Translations under genes and position numbers: made by a program
The notes under the pieces: generated by a model
Told to the model about the DNA's origin: nothing
The model's database searches: none
The model's input: only the letters and a program-made list of their open reading frames with translations
Part shown: piece by piece, positions 6,760 to 12,713 of the stretch
Position numbering within the stretch: the first letter of the stretch is position 1
Layout of the letters: each line of letters opens with the position of its first letter
Assembly: GCA_012965445.1 (NCBI GenBank)
Contig: DTSJ01000116.1
Location: 726-15,025 of the forward strand
Length of the DNA: 14,300 bases
Direction of reading: 5' to 3'
Origin: Candidatus Hydrogenedentota bacterium
GTDB lineage: Bacteria; Hydrogenedentota; Hydrogenedentia; Hydrogenedentiales; GCA-2746185

Positions 6760-7590
6760 TCATTCGGAAGTGGGCGCTCCTTCGAAGAGATAGTTCACCA
6801 ACTCGTCTGCGCATTTGAAGTCTGGCACGATGATGTCTGCACCCGCGTCCCACAGGCGATCCCGCTTAACTACATCCAGACCGCCTTTCGCCTCATTTGA
6901 AGCAACACCTACGGATTTACAGGCGTACTGGCGGGCCAGCTGGATCTCCACGGGCCCGTCTCCGACAATCAGTATTTCCGGCCCTTCGAGTCCGTGTTCC
7001 TCGATCAACTCCTTTAGGATCTTCTCCTTGGAATACTCTTCAATGGTCCGCAAAGCGCCCCAGATATGCTTGAAATGGTCCGCGAGTCCAAGTAACTCTG
7101 CCTCATTCCGCACGTCTTCCTCATTTGTGCCGCTGAAGATATACAGTGACGCCCCTTTTGTCGCCAACCCCTCGACAAAATCCCGCGCACCCTTCACGCA
7201 CATCTTTTCCTGCGTGACCTCGCCCTTCGACAGTTTGTCCAGACGTACGTTGACGGGAAGCATCAAGGCGTCGTTGTAGATTTTTCTGTAGGCCTGAGCA
7301 TCGAGTATTTCTTCCTCAGGTATATTGTTAAACTCCCGAATCAAATCTATCAATCCGTCCATCTGTATGATGGTTTGGTAACCGGTCGTCTTATTGATGA
7401 AATCCATGATTCGCTTATTCACCCGGTTTGTCAGCGTCTCATCACCGCAAATCATCTCGGCCATCATCGACTGCATGACGCCCTGCCAACCTTCGCGCAG
7501 CAGACTGATGGTTCCGTCGAAGTCGAACAAGACATGCTGGAAGCCTGTCTTTCTCAATTCTCGAACGATCTCGATATCGCCCAATCTCAT
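6760..7590 (-). CDS. HAD-superfamily phosphatase (phosphoglycolate phosphatase-like)
   Basis: A 276-residue cytoplasmic HAD hydrolase. Motif I is LFDFDGT with nucleophile Asp23 and general acid Asp25. Motif II is the serine of IFSGT (Ser153). Motif III is a lysine in EEYSKEKIL (Lys188 or Lys190). Motif IV is VGDGPVEI with Asp211. A helical insert of some 120 residues between motifs I and II is a C1 cap, as in phosphoglycolate phosphatases and beta-phosphoglucomutases, so a small phosphorylated metabolite is the likely substrate. Motif IV has a single aspartate followed by Gly-Pro-Val-Glu, where Glu215 may replace the second acidic residue. The start ATG has GGAGG about 9 bases upstream. It is the last gene of the minus-strand run, 55 bp after the DinB gene. 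Confidence 0.88.
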   Translation of the reverse strand: MRLGDIEIVRELRKTGFQHVLFDFDGTISLLREGWQGVMQSMMAEMICGDETLTNRVNKRIMDFINKTTGYQTIIQMDGLIDLIREFNNIPEEEILDAQAYRKIYNDALMLPVNVRLDKLSKGEVTQEKMCVKGARDFVEGLATKGASLYIFSGTNEEDVRNEAELLGLADHFKHIWGALRTIEEYSKEKILKELIEEHGLEGPEILIVGDGPVEIQLARQYACKSVGVASNEAKGGLDVVKRDRLWDAGADIIVPDFKCADELVNYLFEGAPTSE

Positions 7591-7645
7591 AATACTTTTC
7601 CTCCGTCTATATCAATACTCTCAAACGCCTCGGTCAACAATCGAA

Positions 7646-8223
7646 CTACTTAGGCATTGCGTCCAGCACGCGGCGCGCCTGAAAAAAGTGGCGGCGCTGA
7701 TGATTCGGAAGCATTCCCAGCCAGACCCCGAGGCTCAGCCGAAGAATCTTCATTGCGGGCGATGATACCTCTATTTTTTTCAAGTCCAGCCCACTCGCCG
7801 CACGGGTCACATCAATAAGATCATCCTGAAGATTCACAAACATTGGCACCAATTCCTCCGGATTCAAATCCGATCCGGGCACATACAGCTTTGGGCTTTT
7901 ACCTTTCCCTTGTTCGGATCCGTCGGCACCCCGGCGGCTTTCGAGAACGTGTTTCCTAACCAGCTGTACTTGAACGGTCCAGTAGCCGTCTTCCCTGCGC
8001 TGCGTCCGGCATCTATCTCAGCTTTCATAGCTGGAACTAAATGAATTCCGGTCTGATACAAATGATCGATGCGCTCCCCGACCGACCAGCTCCTGTCGTC
8101 GATGCGCCAGTTGAACTGCTCCCTGATCAATCCTGAAACAAGATCTGGTGCTTCGGTTTTCGCAAACTCGAAACCTTCAATATTCGTCTGTAGTTCCTCG
8201 GATATTGCACCAGAATCAGTCAT
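7646..8223 (-). pseudogene. DinB-family (DinB_2) protein, split by a one-base frameshift
   Basis: Two overlapping frames together encode one DinB-like four-helix-bundle protein. The 5' part (8223 to about 7895) has the signature SWSVGERIDHL. The 3' part (about 7894 to 7646) has the closing VNLQDDLIDVTRAASGLDL, LRLSLGVWLG and HQRRHFFQARRVL blocks. Frame 1 runs on from KGKVKA into eight unrelated residues and stops. Moving back one base at the CCC run (plus-strand GGG, 7893-7895) gives the smooth joint KGKVKAPKLYVPGSDL, so loss of one C from a run of four explains it. The repaired protein would be 192 residues with histidines at DHL and HQRRH. DinB-like proteins bind a metal and some are thiol-dependent transferases; the role here is unknown. 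The ATG at 8223 (AGGA upstream) is preferred over a TTG at 8253. Confidence 0.75.
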
Positions 8224-8300
8224 AACAGAGTTCCTATAAATCGATTCCCGCAAAACATTTGGTAGCTTACCTCATGCAGTGTAATCGTGCAAGAACTATA

Positions 8301-9050
8301 TTATCCCGTAACCTTGTGCTGAGATTTTACGGCTTGATGCAAATCGGAGGCCAACTGCTTTCGATCGTCGGCCTCAACCGCTCCCTCTCCGAATGTCAGC
8401 GTTGCCTCGCAGTACGGAAGCGCGGCGATGTTCAGGAAATGCCTGACAAAACTGACCCCCTCTTTCCATAGGATTGCCTCCCGCGCGGCGTCTCTGCGAT
8501 GGGGTGTAGCGTAATGTATGCTCGCATAGCGGACGGGCATTTGCAGCTCAATAGCTGGCTGCAGCAGCGCGGGTTTGAAGGGCATCAGCTCACCCGTCTG
8601 CGACACGGTACCTTCGGCGAATACGACGACTCCCAGACCGTCATTCATGACTTCGGTGATTTCGCTGTTGACCCGATGCGTGTCGCGAAAACCCTTCCGA
8701 TCGATCAAAATCGTATTCATGTTGCGGGCGATAAATCCAAATATCGGCCATTTTCCGAGTTCCGCTTTTGACACGAACACGCATCCCAGTTCGGAAGCAA
8801 TGATAAAGACGTCGAAAAAACTGACGTGATTGGAAACCAGAAAGAACGGAGCCTGCGGGCGCGGACCTTCAACTGTAAATCGTATCCCGGTGATTGCGAG
8901 TACACCTTTAGCGCACGCACGAAACGCCGTCCTCCGGAAAAAGTGATCCGCGCGCTTTGACATCGGCGATATCAACAGGCCGACAGCACGATACGTGAAG
9001 GTCACGAACACCCACATCAATATCAACACTAATCTTATATAGGCTTTCAT
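8301..9050 (-). CDS. 1-acyl-sn-glycerol-3-phosphate acyltransferase-like (PlsC family)
   Basis: A 249-residue membrane-bound acyltransferase. An N-terminal hydrophobic helix (about residues 5-27) precedes the PlsC domain. Motif I is NHVSFFD (Asn74, His75 and Asp80, the catalytic H-x4-D). Motif II is ILIDRKG (114-120), motif III is FAEGTVS with Glu146-Gly147-Thr148, and motif IV includes Pro172 in MPVRYASI. It should transfer an acyl chain to lysophosphatidate or a related acceptor in phospholipid synthesis. The variant motifs (EGT, not EGTR) leave open an ornithine-lipid or other acceptor. The frame extends to an ATG at 9077, but only the ATG at 9050 has a convincing site (AGGGA about 8 bases upstream). 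It lies 66 bp downstream of the ComEC remnant and 77 bp upstream of the DinB gene. Confidence 0.85.
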   Translation of the reverse strand: MKAYIRLVLILMWVFVTFTYRAVGLLISPMSKRADHFFRRTAFRACAKGVLAITGIRFTVEGPRPQAPFFLVSNHVSFFDVFIIASELGCVFVSKAELGKWPIFGFIARNMNTILIDRKGFRDTHRVNSEITEVMNDGLGVVVFAEGTVSQTGELMPFKPALLQPAIELQMPVRYASIHYATPHRRDAAREAILWKEGVSFVRHFLNIAALPYCEATLTFGEGAVEADDRKQLASDLHQAVKSQHKVTG

Positions 9051-9116
9051 TCGAACTGTCCCTGAAAATCGACGCATCCATAGATTAGCAATGCGGGCAA
9101 TCGTATACCAGCCCCC

Positions 9117-9989
9117 CTATCTGATTGCAATGTTCTTCACCTCGCGCGCGCCCGAAATCTTGAGTTTACCGTCTTCTCGTGATACTCGGATGCTCCCGCC
9201 GTAGTCTGTACGGTACACCTGCTGAACCCCGGAGACTGCGAGGATGTGGGCGGTACCGGACTCGACGAGCCACTCTGCCAAGTCCTGCCGTATGCGCGAG
9301 GCCCAGCCGCGTACTGACCAGAAGGGCGATTGCGAGACATGCTCTACAACGCCCGGGCCTCGAATTCGGACTGAACTGTGAATGCCCTGTAGTCGGTAGT
9401 ACTCTTCAATGCCGTGTACTCCCTGATTTATTCGTTGGATCGTCGGCAGCATCCCCGCCTCGATTGTCACTTCTTCTCCATGCACAAGCGCGCGGTTTGG
9501 TTCGGACCATCTTACGAGTACACCGCCGTCGACCTGATAGAGGCTTCCGTCGACTTCGATTTCGCGGACGCGCAGCTGGAACTGCATGTACTCATCGCCG
9601 TAGAGCAATACATCGGGGCGCTCGACTTTTCCACGGATTATGTACCTTGCGTCCTCAGGTTGCTTGATTACAAGTCGCTGCACTGCATCGCCGGGTGGTC
9701 CGACATGACGAGTCCACCAACTGACCGCCCCGGCAATAATGAAAAGGAGAACCAAGGGCACATCGGCGAAACGCCGTGCAAAAGGAAACTGTATCCAGAT
9801 GAGCAAGATGCCGCCTGCGAGGACAAGAAGCGTGAGCAGTGACGGCACCCATCCGTTTGCGACGAGCAGCATTATGTTTTTGCTCAGACACAGCCCCAAT
9901 AGTACATGAAACAACAGGAAATTCGTAGCCGCTGCTTTCGTGATCTTTTCCTCTATAAACAGCAAGTGCGTTATGACACCGTGTGTCAT
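9117..9989 (-). pseudogene. comEC: ComEC/Rec2 remnant with the channel domain missing
   Basis: A 290-residue frame that starts like ComEC, the inner-membrane DNA-uptake channel. It has hydrophobic helices near 22-40, 47-66 and 77-92. A DUF4131/OB-like domain follows (about 105-215: IIRGKVERPDVLLYGDEY, then NQGVHGIEEYYRLQGI), and then the SGTAHILAVSG block (244-254) that opens the competence channel domain. Instead of the expected continuation (LHVG...) it jumps at about residue 255 to VYRTDYGGSIRVSREDGKL, which resembles the extreme C-terminus of ComEC proteins. The short distance between LAEWL (238-241) and SGTAHIL suggests a second small loss. Full-length ComEC is usually 650-800 residues, so most of the channel and the metallo-beta-lactamase-like domain are absent though the frame is intact. 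DNA uptake through this copy is very unlikely. The start ATG lies in a perfect inverted repeat and has no good ribosome binding site. An assembly collapse is an alternative cause. Confidence 0.7.
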
Positions 9990-9994
9990 AACGC
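9968..9994. repeat. Perfect 12-bp inverted repeat over the comEC-remnant start codon
   Basis: GCGTTATGACAC (9968-9979), a three-base loop CGT, and its exact reverse complement GTGTCATAACGC (9983-9994). The minus-strand start ATG at 9989-9987 lies inside one arm. As DNA it could be an operator for a dimeric regulator. As RNA it would be a very stable hairpin that hides the start codon. No T-run follows on either strand, so it is not an intrinsic terminator. Confidence 0.8.
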
Positions 9995-10140
9995 GCTCAT
10001 GGAGGAATTATTGTTGAACGATTTCCAGTCGCACGGTGCTCGTCAGGCACCCCAGATACCGTTCATTCATTCTCGCAAAATGGGATTAGCCATTTTTTGG
10101 AAGCAAACCCCGGTGATACCGGTTTCTACTTCCAGAATTT

Positions 10141-10179
10141 TCGACTTCCGTGTCTAACTTCGCCTCGACATCCGTGTCT
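10141..10179. repeat. Direct repeat, 14 of 15 bases, 24-bp period
   Basis: TCGACTTCCGTGTCT at 10141-10155 and TCGACATCCGTGTCT at 10165-10179 differ at one base and start 24 bp apart, just over two helical turns. They lie about 110 bp upstream of the lipoprotein-operon promoter, so they could be binding sites on one face of the helix. Chance or a decayed duplication are alternatives. Confidence 0.45.
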
Positions 10180-10286
10180 CGGTTGACTAGTTATTTTATC
10201 GACGAAATCGTCCGATCCTTCAGCGAGAAAGCCATCAGATCAAGGAACAATACCGCATATTCCCGTGTTTATACCACGAGGCAGTT

Positions 10287-10316
10287 TTGACCTTCAGAGC
10301 GTGGAAATAGTACAAT
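10287..10316 (+). promoter_or_regulatory. Sigma-70-type promoter of the lipoprotein-resB-ccsA operon
   Basis: TTGACC (10287-10292), an 18-base spacer and TACAAT (10311-10316); each box matches consensus at 5 of 6 positions. RNA would start near 10323, about 46 bases before the ATG at 10369. This is the best promoter-like sequence in the window and fits the only long plus-strand operon on the right side. Confidence 0.65.
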
Positions 10317-10368
10317 ACGAGTCTGTTTTTATTGACCAAATACCTGTCAATCCAACAAGGATCCCCGA

Positions 10369-11553
10369 ATGAACAGTTCCACAAGAATGATACTGGTCGT
10401 TGCCTCAACGGCATTGCTCGGCGCGTGCGGCGGATCAAGTGATCCCACTGAGATTACCGAGACCGCTCAGCGTTCAGAGTACCGCGCCGAAGAACGCGCA
10501 AACGCTACCAGCGAGCAGCGCTTTCCCACTCTGAGCAACGAAGAGGAGGAGGAGGAGAGTCCTTTCCACTATACTGTTCCTGCTGGATGGACAGAGGTTT
10601 CCCCGACTCTGGCCCGTAACCCCAACTTCTCGATCGGCACCGACGGTGACATGGAATGCTACGTATCTTTGCTTCCTGGAGACGGCGGGGGTATATTCGC
10701 TAATGCTAATCGATGGCGCGGACAGTTCAATGCAGCCCCCTACTCTGAAGAAGAAGTTGAGAACCTGCCGGATGTGGTCATCATGGGACATCCGGCCAAG
10801 GTCGTTAATTTCGTCGGCGATTTCAAAGGTATGGGCGCAACCGAAGTGAAGTCGGACTACCGTATCATTGGTGCGCTTATCCAGACACCCGATTCACTCA
10901 TTACGATAAAAATGATCGGCCCGGACTCGAAGCTCCTGCCTGAACTCAACCAGTTTGCTAGTTTCGTTGACTCGCTGTATCTGAACGACGGACACAGCCA
11001 CGACGCACAGCCCTCCGCAGCACCTCCTCTGGCGGCCGGTGCTACTATGCCTGCGGATCATCCTGCCGTGGGATCTGCACCCGCTTCGACAGAACCTGCG
11101 CCGAACGGCGCTGGCGACTACACTTGGGAAGTCCCCGAAGGATGGAGAAAATCCAACACGGGATCGTCCATGCGTCTGATCACTTTCACGATGGGAGACA
11201 GACCTGGCCAGGAAGCCGAATGCGCCGTCTTTGTATTTGGCGGAGACGGCGGCGGACGCCTCAACAACTTCAATCGCTGGCTTGGTCAATTTGGACAAGA
11301 ACCGCTACAGGACACGGAGCTCATGCTGCAGCCTACCGTCTTCTTCTTTAACGAAGAAGTCCCGCTGCTCGTGTGCGAAGGAAGTTATGAGGGCATGGGC
11401 GGCCCGGCTAAGGAAGACCAGATGCTTCTGGGCGCCTCGTATGAACTCGAAACCGAGAGCCTCTACATTAAGTTTACTGGACCCAGAGAAACCGTGCGCA
11501 ACAACTGGAACAAATTTATGGTGTTCTGCGCCTCAATCCAAGAGAAATCATGA
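10369..11553 (+). CDS. Lipoprotein with a duplicated domain, upstream of ResB
   Basis: A 394-residue predicted lipoprotein. A lipobox (L17-G-A-Cys20) follows a short hydrophobic signal; residue 21 is glycine, so outer-membrane sorting is likely in a Gram-negative cell. After an acidic, disordered stretch with six glutamates in a row (58-63) come two copies of one domain of about 140 residues (67-203 and 250-391), joined by a Pro/Ala/His-rich linker. Both copies share a VPxGW opening, a GDGGG loop (104-108 and 292-296), NRWxGQF (114-120 and 302-308), a GMG turn and an IKxxGP strand. I do not recognise a characterised function. The gene overlaps resB by ATGA (translational coupling), so a role beside cytochrome c maturation or respiration on the outer face of the inner membrane or in the outer membrane is plausible but inferred. 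The ATG has AAGGA about 8 bases upstream. Confidence 0.8.
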   Translation: MNSSTRMILVVASTALLGACGGSSDPTEITETAQRSEYRAEERANATSEQRFPTLSNEEEEEESPFHYTVPAGWTEVSPTLARNPNFSIGTDGDMECYVSLLPGDGGGIFANANRWRGQFNAAPYSEEEVENLPDVVIMGHPAKVVNFVGDFKGMGATEVKSDYRIIGALIQTPDSLITIKMIGPDSKLLPELNQFASFVDSLYLNDGHSHDAQPSAAPPLAAGATMPADHPAVGSAPASTEPAPNGAGDYTWEVPEGWRKSNTGSSMRLITFTMGDRPGQEAECAVFVFGGDGGGRLNNFNRWLGQFGQEPLQDTELMLQPTVFFFNEEVPLLVCEGSYEGMGGPAKEDQMLLGASYELETESLYIKFTGPRETVRNNWNKFMVFCASIQEKS

Positions 11554-12713
11554 AAAAAACTGCAAAGCTAATATTCAACTTGGTTGCGTCCCACGCGGTC
11601 ACCGTCGTCCTGCTCGTCTTTATGTTCCTGATCATACTGTTCGGTACGCTGTACCAGGTCGACAATGGACTGTATGCGGCCCAACAGAAATACTTTGATT
11701 CCGTTTTCGTCTTGCACCAGATCGGTCCGATTACTATCCCGCTTCCTGGCGCGTATACACTGCTGGTATTGGTCGCCGTCAATCTGGTTTTCGGCGGATT
11801 CATCCGAATTCGCAAGAACCGATACACGGCCGGTGTTCTCATTACCCACTTTGGCATCGCATTTATGCTGGTCAGTTGCGCGCTGACGTTCCATTTCGCG
11901 AACCGTGGACACATGCGGCTGTACGAGACGCAGTCTTCGAACGAATTCGTGAGCTACGTGGACTGGGCCATCGAAATTGGGGGCATCGGTGACGACCAAA
12001 CGCTCCACGTGATTCAGGACACGGAGTTTTCCGACCTGACCAACGGCAAAACGCGGGTTTTCCACAACGCTGATCTTCCGTTTGAACTCAAGTTATCCGA
12101 TTACAGCATCAACTCCTGGGTCAATCAGGAGCGCGACGTAATGCCTACGAATTCCCGCATCGTGGACGGATTCTTTCTGGACAACATGAAACCGGATCTG
12201 CAAGCCGAGCGAAACGCGCCCGGCGTATACGTCGAAATCACTGACAAAGAAACCCAACACGCCACCGAAGGCATTTTGTGGGGCTACAGCAATGCGCCAC
12301 TCACGGTTATGTCCGGCGATCAGGCCTGGCTCATCAATCTCACTCGTAAGCGCTGGTCTCTCCCCTTCAAGGTTACGCTCGACGAATTTATCCATGAGCA
12401 GCACGCGGGGACGGGCATGGCGAAGAGCTTCGAAAGCTACATCACCAAGACCAAGGACGGGAAGGAAGATATAGTTCGAATCTGGATGAACCATCCACTG
12501 CGGCACGACGGCTACACTTTCTTCCAAGAATCGTGGAGTCCCCCTAACCCGGAGACTGGAGAGCCTCTCTATTCGCAGTTCGCCGTCGTCCGTAACCCCG
12601 GCGACCAGGGTCCTCTCTACGCCTGTATCATTGTCAGCATCGGACTGCTGTTTCACTTTACCCAGAAACTACTCGCTTACATGCGTATTGAAGCGAAGAG
12701 ACGGACATCATGA
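11550..12713 (+). CDS. resB: ResB/CcsB-family cytochrome c biogenesis protein
   Basis: A 387-residue membrane protein of System II cytochrome c maturation. Predicted membrane helices lie at about 13-33, 67-86, 94-114 and 356-374, with a large extracytoplasmic domain (about 118-350) between the third and fourth. Family hallmarks are the GTLYQVDNGLYAAQQKYFDS segment after helix 1, the MNHPLRHDGYTFFQESW block (313-329), and FAVVRNPGDQGPLY just before the last helix. ResB works with CcsA to carry haem to the outside and hold apocytochrome for thioether attachment. His100 at the start of helix 3 may be the conserved intramembrane haem ligand, which is inferred. The protein is shorter than some ResBs of over 500 residues but complete. 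Its start overlaps the lipoprotein stop and its stop overlaps the ccsA start, both as ATGA. Confidence 0.88.
   Translation: MKKTAKLIFNLVASHAVTVVLLVFMFLIILFGTLYQVDNGLYAAQQKYFDSVFVLHQIGPITIPLPGAYTLLVLVAVNLVFGGFIRIRKNRYTAGVLITHFGIAFMLVSCALTFHFANRGHMRLYETQSSNEFVSYVDWAIEIGGIGDDQTLHVIQDTEFSDLTNGKTRVFHNADLPFELKLSDYSINSWVNQERDVMPTNSRIVDGFFLDNMKPDLQAERNAPGVYVEITDKETQHATEGILWGYSNAPLTVMSGDQAWLINLTRKRWSLPFKVTLDEFIHEQHAGTGMAKSFESYITKTKDGKEDIVRIWMNHPLRHDGYTFFQESWSPPNPETGEPLYSQFAVVRNPGDQGPLYACIIVSIGLLFHFTQKLLAYMRIEAKRRTS

Larger units (their letters stand above)
9990..10368. other. Intergenic region with promoter and repeats, no supported gene
   Basis: About 380 bp between the divergent comEC remnant and the lipoprotein/ResB/CcsA operon. 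It holds the right arm of the 12-bp inverted repeat, a short dyad CCGGT-GAT-ACCGG at 10110-10122, a near-perfect 15-bp direct repeat at 10141-10179, and a good promoter at 10287-10316. An 83-codon frame at 9906-10157 has no ribosome binding site and no recognisable product, so it is not called. Confidence 0.5.

Noticed and set aside
6745..6767. Possible terminator hairpin CCGAA-loop-TTCGG between the convergent epoxide hydrolase and HAD genes
   Set aside because: The stem is only 5 bp. On the plus strand no T-run follows; on the minus strand the T-run begins about 8 bases after the stem and is part of the neighbouring coding region.
7893..7895. Programmed -1 ribosomal frameshift in the DinB gene
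   Set aside because: The joint reads well as a -1 shift, but the surrounding bases do not make a canonical X-XXY-YYZ slippery site and I see no obvious stimulatory hairpin; a one-base deletion is simpler.
9906..10157. 83-codon plus-strand frame across the 5' end of the comEC remnant
   Set aside because: No ribosome binding site, no recognisable product, and it overlaps both the comEC coding region and the 12-bp palindrome.
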